64,000 nt of DNA, taken from assembly GCF_002245215.1 (NCBI RefSeq), contig NZ_NPMR01000002.1, positions 558,001 to 622,000 of the forward strand. The letters are read 5' to 3'. The DNA is from Microbacterium sp. Yaish 1 (GTDB lineage Bacteria; Actinomycetota; Actinomycetes; Actinomycetales; Microbacteriaceae). The notes below the pieces were generated by a model. That model saw nothing but the letters and a program-made list of their open reading frames with translations. It was not told the origin of the DNA and did not search any database. Below are positions 17,336-27,299 of this stretch, piece after piece (position 1 is the stretch's first letter; each line of letters opens with the position of its first letter). The translations under genes were made by a program, and so were the position numbers.

Positions 17336-18298
17336 ATGGCCCGTAAGGTGCACCGCATCGATTCCCTTCCCGACGACGCTCCGCGCCGCGACGCGGGCGA
17401 GGCCGGCGCCGGGCAGCATCCGCTCAGCGTCCGGACGCTCGATCGACTGCTCGCCGTGCAGCGTCCGGTCGTCCTCGCTCACCTCCGGGGCATCCGCCAC
17501 CGGCATCCCGAGGCGACGACCGCGCAGGTCGTGCAGATGCTCGAGCGCCGCTATCTGACGGCCGTCACCACGGGCGGCGCGGCGGTCGGCGCGACAGCCG
17601 TGATCCCGGGGATCGGCACGGCGACGACCCTCGCGCTCAGCGGAGTGGAGACGGCGGGGTTCCTCGAGGCGACCGCGCTGTTCGCCCAGTCGCTCGCGGA
17701 ACTGCACGGCATCCCCGTCGACAACCCCGACCGCGCGCGGGCTCTCGTGCTCGCGCTCATGCTCGGCCGCGAGGGCGCCGACCTGGTGGGGCAGTTCGCC
17801 AAGCAGGCGAGCGGAAAAGGCAGCCCCCGCAGTTCCTACTGGGGCGAGCTCGTCACGTCCTCGCTCCCCCGTACCGCCGTCGGCCCGGTGCTCGACCGGC
17901 TCAAGCACGCGTTCGTGCGACGGTTCGCCGCCGCAGGCGGAGCATCCGTCGTCGGCAAGGCCCTCCCGTTCGGCATCGGCGCGGCGATCGGCGGCACCGG
18001 CAACCACATTCTCGGCCGCCGTGTGATCTCCGGTGCCCGCCGCGCGTTCGGGGTGGTTCCCGTGAGCTTCCCTGCGGCGCTCGAATCACGCGACGAAAAT
18101 CAACCGATCGGACGAGGCGCCGGGCTCGTGGCGCGGCGAATCAGCGGCGTCTTCGCCGAGGGAGGCCGTCAGATCGGGACATTCGCCTCTCGTCCGTTCC
18201 GGCGCGGCGAACGGCACGGCCCGATTGCAGACCCCGGCGGCCTGGATGAACCCGCCGCCGGCGCCGAGCACGACCTCGATGACCGGAAGGAACCATGA
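17336..18298 (+). CDS. Conserved hypothetical protein, possibly EcsC-like
   Basis: 320 residues. A Gly/Ala-rich hydrophobic region (about residues 78-125, with VIPGIGTATTLALSG) and a second one (about 205-235, PFGIGAAIGGTGN) flank a Leu-rich helical part. The LAELHGIPVDNPDRA segment resembles the IA-LYG-pdp pattern of EcsC-family proteins, but I hold this loosely. A membrane-associated role is likely. GAGAGG lies nine bases before the ATG. Its last codon overlaps the next gene as ATGA, so the two are coupled. Confidence 0.55.
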   Translation: MARKVHRIDSLPDDAPRRDAGEAGAGQHPLSVRTLDRLLAVQRPVVLAHLRGIRHRHPEATTAQVVQMLERRYLTAVTTGGAAVGATAVIPGIGTATTLALSGVETAGFLEATALFAQSLAELHGIPVDNPDRARALVLALMLGREGADLVGQFAKQASGKGSPRSSYWGELVTSSLPRTAVGPVLDRLKHAFVRRFAAAGGASVVGKALPFGIGAAIGGTGNHILGRRVISGARRAFGVVPVSFPAALESRDENQPIGRGAGLVARRISGVFAEGGRQIGTFASRPFRRGERHGPIADPGGLDEPAAGAEHDLDDRKEP

Positions 18299-18516
18299 CC
18301 GCTTTCCTGATCTCGATCCTCATCGTCGGAGCGCTGTTCAACGTCGTCACCTGGCCGACGTTCCTGCGGCGGGTGGCGCGCGATCCGCGCGCGACGGATG
18401 CCGCGGGCCGGCGCACCCGGTTCTTCACCGTGCACCTCGTCCTCGTCGTCATCGCCCTGGTGCTGGCGGTGCTGTTCGTGGTGGGCGCGGTGATGATCGG
18501 CACCGCCGCGCTCTGA
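18295..18516 (+). CDS. SCO4848-family small membrane protein
   Basis: 73 residues with two membrane helices (about 1-24 and 46-70) joined by a basic loop (FLRRVARDPRATDAAGRRTRFF). The pattern and length match the actinobacterial SCO4848 family, whose function is unknown. Translation is coupled to the preceding gene by a 4-base overlap. Confidence 0.85.
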   Translation: MTAFLISILIVGALFNVVTWPTFLRRVARDPRATDAAGRRTRFFTVHLVLVVIALVLAVLFVVGAVMIGTAAL

Positions 18517-18535
18517 ATCCGGGGGCGCCGGCTGA

Positions 18536-19804
18536 TCAGGCGTCGTCGAGCTCGGCCTCGTCGCGTTCGTCTGCGACTGTCACCGTGCGCGCGTCCCACT
18601 CCGCCCACCGCTGCATGAGCAGCTCGATGGCAGCGTGAAAACGAGCCGTCGCCGCCCCGGGCGAGGTGTCGCCGAAGTAGTGGCGCGACCAACCGCGCAG
18701 CCGCTGCGAGGCCTCCGGATCGTCGGCGACACGGTCGGCGATCTCGACGATCGACGCTGCCGAGGCCGCATCGAGCCACGCAGCGTCGGCGAGGTAGCCG
18801 CCCGTGTCGACGAGCGCCGCGGGGTCGACAGGACGCGTCACCAGCAGAGGCTTCGCCACGGCCAGCCGGTCGTAGATCATGGCCGAGATGTCCACGACGG
18901 CCAGGTCGGCGGCTGCCAGCTGCCAGCCCAGCTCTGGCCCGTCGTCGTAGACGTGGTGCGCGAGCGGGTCGGCGGCGTTGGCAGCCGCGATGGCGGCGAC
19001 GATGCGTCGGTGCGCGTCGCCGTAGGCCGCATCCACGACGCCGGAGCGCGGGTGCGGGCGATAGATCAGCCGGTGCCGCGGTGAGGCGAGGACCGCCGAC
19101 ACGAGCGACTCGCCGTGCGATGCGATCGAGCCGTAGTGCGCAGCGGGCCGGTCGCCCTCCCACGTCGGGGCGTAGAGGATGACGCGGCGCCCGTCCTCGG
19201 GGTACGGGAGCGCACCCGAGAAGTGATCCGCTTGCGGCCGTCCGATCGCTATCGTGCGCGCGTCGAGGTCGTAGTCCCACAGGACGCGACCGAGCCGCTC
19301 GCGGGCCGCGTCACCGGCGATCAGCGCGTAGTCGTACGCCTTGAACTGGTTCGTGGTCATGTACATCTTGTCGGACTCGCCGTGGTTGATGAAGACGTGC
19401 CACCGGTGCCCGTACCGGAACATCTGGAAGTTGCGGGTGTTCTGGTTGACGTAGAGGACGACGCGGATGTCCTGGGCGGCGACCACCGATTCGAGCGCCC
19501 GCACGGTCGGCGCGAAGACGACGGGCAGGGCGCCGTCGGCGAGAAGGGCCTGCGCACCCGTCGCGCTGCGGCTGATGACGACCACCGGCCACGTCTCGGC
19601 GAGGAGCTGCAGCGGCTTGTACCACTGCCGCATCTGGTACATGTTCACCTCGCCGTCGGCGAAGTAGACGGCGACGCGGAAGTGGTCGGTCGCCGGCTTC
19701 GGCAGCCGGGCGAGGGAGCGCCGCACGTCGACGTACGCCGCCCGGTTCGATACCGCCCGCCGCACGAGGGCTACGGCTTTGCGCGCGTCCGCGATGATTC
19801 CCAC
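18536..19804 (-). CDS. CDP-glycerol glycerophosphotransferase-like protein (diverged)
   Basis: 422 residues. The C-terminal half has the GT-B-like fold markers of the family: RVILYAPTWEG, YRPHPRSG and the LAVVDISAMIYDRLAVAKPLL segment in the place of the usual TDYSS motif. The usual TWHGTPLK is replaced by VFINHGESDK. These differences suggest a specialised or altered acceptor. Such enzymes polymerise or prime glycerol-phosphate-type wall polymers at the membrane. It is separated from the other two homologues by the convergent glycosyltransferase gene. GTG start. Confidence 0.8.
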   Translation of the reverse strand: MGIIADARKAVALVRRAVSNRAAYVDVRRSLARLPKPATDHFRVAVYFADGEVNMYQMRQWYKPLQLLAETWPVVVISRSATGAQALLADGALPVVFAPTVRALESVVAAQDIRVVLYVNQNTRNFQMFRYGHRWHVFINHGESDKMYMTTNQFKAYDYALIAGDAARERLGRVLWDYDLDARTIAIGRPQADHFSGALPYPEDGRRVILYAPTWEGDRPAAHYGSIASHGESLVSAVLASPRHRLIYRPHPRSGVVDAAYGDAHRRIVAAIAAANAADPLAHHVYDDGPELGWQLAAADLAVVDISAMIYDRLAVAKPLLVTRPVDPAALVDTGGYLADAAWLDAASAASIVEIADRVADDPEASQRLRGWSRHYFGDTSPGAATARFHAAIELLMQRWAEWDARTVTVADERDEAELDDA

Positions 19805-19810
19805 CCCTCC

Positions 19811-19816
19811 AGGGTA
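19811..19816 (-). promoter_or_regulatory. -10 element of the first glycerophosphotransferase-like gene
   Basis: TACCCT on the minus strand, six bases before the GTG. A GGAGG in the spacer is too close (one base) to act as a ribosome site. Confidence 0.45.
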
Positions 19817-19860
19817 CCGAGGGTGCGAGCCAGGACCGGGACGCGTGACATGATCGACGG

Positions 19861-20952
19861 ATGCATGACGACGCGCACCGGTGGCGTCCCGCGCCCGTCC
19901 CGGCCCCGCAGGCGGGCGTGTCGTTCGTCATGCCCGTCCTCAACGAGCGCGCGTACCTCGAGCGTGCCGTCCGCAGCGTGCTCGCCCAAGAGCTCGACGC
20001 CCCGATCGAGGTCATCCTCGCCCTCGGCCCGTCGTCCGACGATACGGAGTCCGTCGCCCGCCGGCTCGCCGACGAGGACGCGCGCATCCGCCTGGTGCGC
20101 AACCCCGCGGCCCACATTCCCGTCGGCCTGAACATCGCGATCCGCGCCGCCCGCTATCCGACGATCGTCCGGGTCGACGCCCACTCCGAGCTCGAGCCCG
20201 GCTATACCCGAGCGGCGCTGGAGACGCTCGCCCGGGTGCAGGCCGCGAACGTCGGCGGGGTCATGCGCGCCGAGGGCAGGAGCCCGTTCCAGCGAGCGGT
20301 CGCCCGCGCGTACAACTCCCGCATCGGGCTCGGCGGCGGCGCCTACCACGGCGGAACCGACGAGGGCCCGGCGGAATCGGCCTACCTGGGCGTGATGCGA
20401 CGCAGCGTGCTCGACGAGGTCGGGCTGTTCGACGAGGGCATCCGCCGCGGCGAGGACTGGGAGCTCAATCTCCGCATCCGACGCGCCGGGTACCGCGTGT
20501 GGTTCGACCCCGACCTCCACGTCACCTACTGGCCCCGCGAGAGCTGGTCCCGCCTGGTGCGGCAGTTCCGGGCGACCGGCTCCTGGCGAGGAGAGCTCGT
20601 TCGGCGTTTCGGCCGGCGCAACGGCCTGCGCTTCTTCGCTCCCCCGCTCCTGGTCATCGCCACCGCCGCGTCGCTCGCCGTGGGCGCGGTCCAGGCGTCC
20701 GGGGTGTTGTCGGGGCGCACCGGCATCCTCCTGTCCGTCTTCCACCTTCCGGTCGCGGCTTACGCCGGACTCGTCGCCGTCGTCGCGGCGGGGCGGGGCG
20801 GGGGCCGGAGTCTGCGTGACCGGCTGTGGACGCTCGCGGTCCTGCCGTCGATGCACTTCTCCTGGGGCGTCGGCTTCCTGCAGGGTGCCTCGCGCGGCGC
20901 CCGGGGCACGGTCGACACATCGCGCCTGGCGCGCAATACGCCGCTGCCCTGA
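19861..20952 (+). CDS. Family 2 glycosyltransferase, membrane-associated
   Basis: 363 residues. A GT2 (GT-A fold) domain covers about 18-250: VSFVMPVLNERAYLERAVRSV, VRVDAHSEL with the DxH metal site, and GEDWELNLRIRRAGYRVWF (the ED base region). A C-terminal part with two or three hydrophobic segments (about 255-310) follows. It resembles succinoglycan/exopolysaccharide-type transferases. It lies between convergent and divergent glycerophosphotransferase-like genes, so it probably adds a sugar to the same surface polymer. A CATGAT hexamer lies six bases before the ATG, a weak leaderless candidate. Confidence 0.88.
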   Translation: MHDDAHRWRPAPVPAPQAGVSFVMPVLNERAYLERAVRSVLAQELDAPIEVILALGPSSDDTESVARRLADEDARIRLVRNPAAHIPVGLNIAIRAARYPTIVRVDAHSELEPGYTRAALETLARVQAANVGGVMRAEGRSPFQRAVARAYNSRIGLGGGAYHGGTDEGPAESAYLGVMRRSVLDEVGLFDEGIRRGEDWELNLRIRRAGYRVWFDPDLHVTYWPRESWSRLVRQFRATGSWRGELVRRFGRRNGLRFFAPPLLVIATAASLAVGAVQASGVLSGRTGILLSVFHLPVAAYAGLVAVVAAGRGGGRSLRDRLWTLAVLPSMHFSWGVGFLQGASRGARGTVDTSRLARNTPLP

Positions 20953-20992
20953 GTCGGTCTCGCCCGGTCTCGCTCAGTCTCGCTCAGTCTCG
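20953..20992. repeat. Four tandem copies of a 10-base unit at a convergent gene junction
   Basis: The unit is NNNNGTCTCG: GTCG, CCCG, CTCA, CTCA, each followed by GTCTCG. The array begins right after the glycosyltransferase stop and contains the stop codon of the opposite glycerophosphotransferase gene. Confidence 0.8.
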
Positions 20993-22435
20993 CGACACGA
21001 GCCCCTGGTCGAGGATGCGCGAGACGACGCGCTCCGCAGCATGCCCGTCATCACGGGGGTTGAAGCGGGCGCGCCAGCGGGCGTAGCGCTCGGGGTCACC
21101 GGCCTCGCCCGCCGCGATGGCTCGGACCAGATCGTCCTGCGTGCGCACGATCGGGCCCGGCGCGGACTCGGCGAGGTCGAAGTAGAACCCGCGCAGCTCG
21201 CCGCGGTAGTGCTCGAGGTCGGGCACGAAGAAGTAGATGGGACGGCCGGTGACGGAATAGTCGAACATCACCGAGGAGTAGTCGGTGATGAGGGCGTCCG
21301 AGGCGAGCTGCAGGGCGGCGAGATCGGGATGCGACGTCACGTCGATCACGCGCGCGCCGCGCTCGTCGGTTCCCGGCGCGAGCGTGCGCGAGTGTCCGCG
21401 CACGAGCACGACGGCGCCCGTCGAGGTGGCGAGGGCGGGCAGGTCGAGGAAATCGACGATCGTCTCTCGGTCATCCCGCCAGGTCGGCGCGTACAGCAGG
21501 ACCTTCTCGTGCGCGTCGATGCCGAGTGCCGCGCGCGCGGCGTCCCGGTCGCCGGTGTGGAGGTCGTCGGTGCGCGGATACCCCTCGACCCATACGGGCT
21601 TGCGGCGGAAGGCGTAGGCGGCCCGCAGCACGCGGGCGCTGTACGGGTTCTGGGCCAGCAGGATGTCCCAGCGCCGGCTCTCGCGGAACACCGCCAGCGC
21701 CCGGCGGGGGTCGAAGCCGGGTCGGTGGAGGGCGAGTCGCTTCAGCGGTGTGCCGTGCCAGGTCTGCAGGACCACCTGACCCGGCTTGCGGACGAACGGT
21801 CGGCGCAGCCAGTCGTTGACCACGAGCAGCCGTGCGACGGCGCGGGCTCGCCACCACTCGGGGCTGCCGTCGACGACGGCGACCGCCCCCTCGGGCACGG
21901 CCACCGAGAGGTCGACGACGCTCCAATAGCGGGTGACCCCGGGGGCCGCCCGCGCCAGCTCCCGATCGATGGCGCGCGGATTGTCGCTCGCGCTCCGGCC
22001 GTAGAAGCTCTCGAAGAAGACGGCGTTCTCGAGGGGTTGGCGCTGCGCCGCGTAGCGCTGTTCGAGAGCGCGGCGCCCCTCACCCGAATCCAGCGCAGGG
22101 TCGACGGGAGGGGCGATCTCGAGCCGTGCTCCGTCCCAGCTCGCACGGGCCGTGGGCGTGCGCACGGCAGCGAGCGCACCGTCGGCCTGATCCTCGCCGC
22201 GGATCGGGGCACCGTCCACGACGAGGGCGTAGGTCCCGGAGGGCAGCGGGAGCTCGGCCCCGCCCCAGCGCGACGCGTGCAGGGGAACGCGAGCCGTCCA
22301 GCCGTCGTCGCCGGCGGTCACCTCGCCGCGCGCTCGGGCGCGGGGGCCGACGATCTCGATCCGGGCGGGAGCGGGCCCCGTCCCGGTCACCGTCATCACC
22401 GGCAGCCCCTCGCCGCCGAACCCGATGCGCATCAC
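20984..22435 (-). CDS. CDP-glycerol glycerophosphotransferase family protein
   Basis: 483 residues. The N-terminal 110 are a beta-rich region (repeated short strands, no motif). The catalytic part follows with the family hallmarks TWHGTPLKRLALHRPG, LLYAPTWRD, VRGHSRT and LITDYSSVMFDY. Such enzymes transfer glycerol phosphate from CDP-glycerol to a lipid-linked or growing polymer chain (TagB/TagF type). The start (GTG, or ATG one codon later) overlaps the stop of the next upstream homologue, so the two are translated together. Confidence 0.9.
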   Translation of the reverse strand: MMRIGFGGEGLPVMTVTGTGPAPARIEIVGPRARARGEVTAGDDGWTARVPLHASRWGGAELPLPSGTYALVVDGAPIRGEDQADGALAAVRTPTARASWDGARLEIAPPVDPALDSGEGRRALEQRYAAQRQPLENAVFFESFYGRSASDNPRAIDRELARAAPGVTRYWSVVDLSVAVPEGAVAVVDGSPEWWRARAVARLLVVNDWLRRPFVRKPGQVVLQTWHGTPLKRLALHRPGFDPRRALAVFRESRRWDILLAQNPYSARVLRAAYAFRRKPVWVEGYPRTDDLHTGDRDAARAALGIDAHEKVLLYAPTWRDDRETIVDFLDLPALATSTGAVVLVRGHSRTLAPGTDERGARVIDVTSHPDLAALQLASDALITDYSSVMFDYSVTGRPIYFFVPDLEHYRGELRGFYFDLAESAPGPIVRTQDDLVRAIAAGEAGDPERYARWRARFNPRDDGHAAERVVSRILDQGLVSRD

Positions 22436-23679
22436 GACCGCTCCCCCGCTGATTCCGGCACCGCGGCGACGATGGCATCATGCACGCGACGCGCGTTCCG
22501 TCCGTCTCGCCACGCATGCATCCGGCGGCTCAGGTCGTCCGCCCGGGACCGCCGACGCTCCGCCTCGGAATCACTCCCCAGCACATCGGCGAGCTGCGAG
22601 CACAGGTCCGCCCATGACCGCGCGGCATCGTCGCCGGCGACCTCGGCATAGGTCCCGTAGAAGCCGCGGGTACGCGCGTAGCGCTCGACGTCCGGCGCGA
22701 GGAAGAGCGTCGGCAGGGGCACGAGTCCCGCGTCGTACGCGAGTGACGAGTAGTCGGTGACGAGCACGTCCACGGCTGCCAGCAACGGCGTGACATCGGG
22801 GACGACGTCGCTTCCCAGCATGCGCACGCGCGACGTCGCAGCCGGCGGCGAGTAGTCCCCGCCGCCCAGCGGGTGCGATCGCACGAGGAGGACGGCGTCG
22901 TGGAGCTCCAGGACGCTCAGGATGCTCTGCCAGTCGGCCGGATCGGGCGTCGCAGGGTCGGGCTCGCCGTCGCGCCAGGTCGGCGCGTAGAGGACGACGC
23001 GCGCGTCCGACAGGCCGGGGACGACGTCATCGAGCAGCCGCCGCGCCTCACGGCGTGCGGCGCGCGGGTCGGGCGGCGAGAGGACATCCACGCGCGGCTC
23101 GCCGAGGACGGGAACACGCGCGTCGTCGAGTCCGAACGCACTCTCCAGCCGGCCGCGGACACGATGGGATGCCGCGGGCAGCAGGTCGATCTGCGCCTGT
23201 GCTCGCCGGTACGCCAGCGCGAGGAGCCACCGGATGCCGGGAACGGCGCCGAGCCGCCCGGGATCGGTCGTCACCGGAGAGTCCAGGCCGATGCGCTTGA
23301 GCGGTATGCCGTGCCAGAGCTGCACGAGGAACGCACCGCCGACGCCGTATCGGTTGACATCGCCGAGGCCGTGGGTGACCACCACGACGCCCGCGCGGGC
23401 GGTGCGCCAGAAACCCGCGAACGAGTCGCGCTGCACGGTCGGGATGCCCCGACGTCTCGCTTCCTCCGCCTGACGGGGCGAAGACACCAGCCACACGGCC
23501 CGACGGCGGGGCGCGGCCTGCCAGAGAGCGAGCGCGCCGTCGGCGATGCCGACGGCGCATCCGAAGACCCACGCGGACCGGTCGCGCGGGATGACGAGGG
23601 TGGCGAGGCGTCCCGCGAGGTACACGGGGATGCGCAGGACCTTGCGTACGTTGCCCGCGCCGAACGAGAAGGACGCCAC
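22432..23679 (-). CDS. CDP-glycerol glycerophosphotransferase family protein
   Basis: 415 residues. QLWHGIPLKRIGLDSP, VLYAPTWRDGE, VRSHPLGGG and LVTDYSSLAYDAG place it in the TagB/TagF family. A short hydrophobic or amphipathic segment near residues 14-45 may hold it at the membrane. First gene of a two-gene run with the previous homologue. The GTG start sits six bases after TAGGCT. Confidence 0.9.
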   Translation of the reverse strand: MASFSFGAGNVRKVLRIPVYLAGRLATLVIPRDRSAWVFGCAVGIADGALALWQAAPRRRAVWLVSSPRQAEEARRRGIPTVQRDSFAGFWRTARAGVVVVTHGLGDVNRYGVGGAFLVQLWHGIPLKRIGLDSPVTTDPGRLGAVPGIRWLLALAYRRAQAQIDLLPAASHRVRGRLESAFGLDDARVPVLGEPRVDVLSPPDPRAARREARRLLDDVVPGLSDARVVLYAPTWRDGEPDPATPDPADWQSILSVLELHDAVLLVRSHPLGGGDYSPPAATSRVRMLGSDVVPDVTPLLAAVDVLVTDYSSLAYDAGLVPLPTLFLAPDVERYARTRGFYGTYAEVAGDDAARSWADLCSQLADVLGSDSEAERRRSRADDLSRRMHAWRDGRNARRVHDAIVAAVPESAGERS

Positions 23680-23685
23680 CCCGCG

Positions 23686-23691
23686 AGCCTA
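23686..23691 (-). promoter_or_regulatory. -10 element of the two-gene glycerophosphotransferase run
   Basis: TAGGCT on the minus strand, six bases before the GTG start of the upstream gene. Confidence 0.5.
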
Positions 23692-23722
23692 TCGCGGGGT
23701 GGCGTCCGGGCCGGTACGGCGC

Positions 23723-25207
<1,485 letters not shown>

Positions 25208-25294
25208 CGAGGTTGCTCCTTTGTCCAAGCAAGAACAGGTTGCCGCGCGATGCTGTGGTTTGCCTATGCCGAGGTTGGGACACGCCTATGCGTG

Positions 25295-25300
25295 TAGCGT
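25295..25300 (+). promoter_or_regulatory. -10 element of the aminotransferase gene, leaderless candidate
   Basis: TAGCGT ends seven bases before the ATG. Confidence 0.5.
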
Positions 25301-25307
25301 GAACCGG

Positions 25308-26507
25308 ATGCACGAGGTTCCCGGCGCCTGGCGCCGCGCCGCACGCGGCGCCGGCCTGCTCACCGATGAGGGCTCCCCCGTTCCCACCATCTTCGCGGAG
25401 ATGACAGCGCTCGCGGCTCGGACGGGGGCGATCAACCTGGGTCAGGGCTTCCCCGACGAAGACGGTCCCGAAGAGGTGCTCGAAGCCGCTCGCGCGGCCA
25501 TCTCCGACGGACGCAACCAGTACCCGCCGGGGCGCGGGGAACCGGAGCTCCTGACGGCGATCGCCGATCACCAGTCGCACTGGTACGGCATCGAGCTCGA
25601 CGCCGACACGCAGGTGCTGGTGACCGCGGGCGCGACCGAGGCGCTCGCCGCCACGGTGCTCGCACTGGTCGACGGGCCGGACGACGAGGTCGTCGTCTTC
25701 GAGCCCTACTACGACGCGTACGCGGCGCTGGTCGCGCTGTCCGGCGCCCGGCTCGTGGGCGTACCGTTGCGCTGGCCCGACTTCCAGCCCGACCTCGACG
25801 AGCTCGCTGCGGCCGTCACCGACCGCACCCGCATCATCCTCGTCAACGACCCGCACAATCCGACCGGGACGGTCTTCTCGCGCGAGACGATCGACGAGAT
25901 CGTCCGCCTGGCGCATCGCCACGACGCCGTCATCGTCACGGACGAGGTCTACGAGCATCTGACCTTTGATGCGCCCCACGTCCCGATCGCGACCGTGCCC
26001 GGTGCCGCCGAGCGGACACTGTCGATCTCGTCCGCGGGCAAGACGTTCTCGGTGACGGGCTGGAAGGTCGGGTGGGTCACGGGTCCCGCCGACCTCGTCC
26101 GCGCCGTTCTCGCCGTCAAACAGTGGCTCACGTACGTCAACGCCGGCCCGTTCCAGCCCGCCGTCGCCGCCGGCCTGCGGCTTCCCGACGGCGTCTTCTC
26201 GGGCATCGCCGATCGTCTGCGCGCCGGTCGCGACCTCCTGGGCGCCGGCCTTCGCGAGGCCGGCTTCGCGGTGTCGACTCCGGCGGGTTCGTACTTCACC
26301 GTCGCGGACGCCGCCCCGCTCGGGGCATCGGACGCTGATGCGTTCTGCCGGGAGCTGCCGGATCGCGCGGGTGTCGTAGCCATCCCGCTGACGGCGTTCG
26401 CGTCGGCCGCGCACCGCACCGAGTACGCCTCGCTGGTGCGGTTCGCCGCCTGCAAGCGCCCGGACGTCCTGGCCGAGGCGTCAGCTCGACTCGCGCGGGC
26501 CTTCTGA
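25308..26507 (+). CDS. PLP-dependent class I/II aminotransferase, glutamine transaminase/KAT-like
   Basis: 399 residues. INLGQGFPDEDGPEEV, NQYPPGRGEPEL, NDPHNPTG and the PLP-lysine region SISSAGKTFSVTGWKVGW are typical of the kynurenine/glutamine/methionine aminotransferase subgroup. It probably transaminates methionine-like or aromatic amino acids with a 2-oxo acid. It converges on a nitrilase-fold amidase gene with a 27-base overlap. If the amidase is an omega-amidase, the two would form the glutamine transaminase/omega-amidase pathway. Substrates are not fixed by sequence. Confidence 0.85.
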   Translation: MHEVPGAWRRAARGAGLLTDEGSPVPTIFAEMTALAARTGAINLGQGFPDEDGPEEVLEAARAAISDGRNQYPPGRGEPELLTAIADHQSHWYGIELDADTQVLVTAGATEALAATVLALVDGPDDEVVVFEPYYDAYAALVALSGARLVGVPLRWPDFQPDLDELAAAVTDRTRIILVNDPHNPTGTVFSRETIDEIVRLAHRHDAVIVTDEVYEHLTFDAPHVPIATVPGAAERTLSISSAGKTFSVTGWKVGWVTGPADLVRAVLAVKQWLTYVNAGPFQPAVAAGLRLPDGVFSGIADRLRAGRDLLGAGLREAGFAVSTPAGSYFTVADAAPLGASDADAFCRELPDRAGVVAIPLTAFASAAHRTEYASLVRFAACKRPDVLAEASARLARAF

Positions 26508-27299
26508 GCGGGGCACGACCTCGAATCGGCGCAGCCGGAGCGCGGGGTTGACCCGTCGGACGCGCTCGACCGCATGGACGTCGACGTGGGCGACGGCGAC
26601 GTCGCTCGACGTTCCCACCGCGGCGATCTCGACACCCTGCGGATCGAACACCCCGGAGTTGCCGACCCCCAGCGGCGGCGGATGGTCCGCCGCGGCAACG
26701 AAGAGGGTGTTCTCGATCGCGCGAGCCCGCAGCAGCGTGTTCCACTGCAGTTCCTTGAGCGGGCCACGCACCCACTGCGCCGGAACGAGGACGACGTGCG
26801 CGCCGGTGTCGGCGAGCACGCGGCCGATCTCCGGGAACCGCAGGTCGTAACAGGTCATCAGAGCGAAGCGCACGCCGTCGATCTCGAAGGTCTCCGGGGG
26901 CGTGATCTCACCCGGCTCCACCCAGTCGGATTCGCGTTGCCCGAAGGCATCGTAGAGGTGCAGTTTGCGGTAGGACGCGACGAGTCCGTCGGGTCCGACG
27001 GCCACGACCGTATTGCGCACGCGCTCGGCATCCGACGCTCGTTCCAGCAGGCCCGCGACGATGTGCACGCCGTGGCGACGTGCGAGATCACGCAGCCCCT
27101 CGACGAACGAACCCTGGAGGTCCTGGGCGTGCTCTCGGAGCGTCTCGTCGAACGGGTCGACGAAGTAGCTCGAGTACTCCGGAAAGAGGACGATCTGGGC
27201 TCCGCGCGACCGCGCGCGATCGACGAACCCGGCGATCGCGCGGAGGTTTTCGTCGACGTCGGCGGCGGGGGCGAACTGGGCGACGGCGAGAGCTGTCAT
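26481..27299 (-). CDS. Carbon-nitrogen hydrolase (nitrilase superfamily amidase)
   Basis: 272 residues with the Glu-Lys-Cys triad: Glu in LFPEYS, Lys in YRKLHLYDAFG and Cys in TCYDLRFPE. Length and motifs resemble Nit1/Nit2-type amidases (deaminated-glutathione or omega-amidase). The ATG overlaps the upstream DUF6328 stop, giving coupled translation. Its 3' end overlaps the 3' end of the convergent aminotransferase gene, an arrangement that may link their expression through antisense pairing; this is inference. Confidence 0.85.
   Translation of the reverse strand: MTALAVAQFAPAADVDENLRAIAGFVDRARSRGAQIVLFPEYSSYFVDPFDETLREHAQDLQGSFVEGLRDLARRHGVHIVAGLLERASDAERVRNTVVAVGPDGLVASYRKLHLYDAFGQRESDWVEPGEITPPETFEIDGVRFALMTCYDLRFPEIGRVLADTGAHVVLVPAQWVRGPLKELQWNTLLRARAIENTLFVAAADHPPPLGVGNSGVFDPQGVEIAAVGTSSDVAVAHVDVHAVERVRRVNPALRLRRFEVVPRSEGPRESS

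Noticed and set aside
17336..18298. Membership of the surface-polymer pathway for the EcsC-like protein
   Set aside because: No transferase or polymer-export motif is visible; only proximity suggests it.
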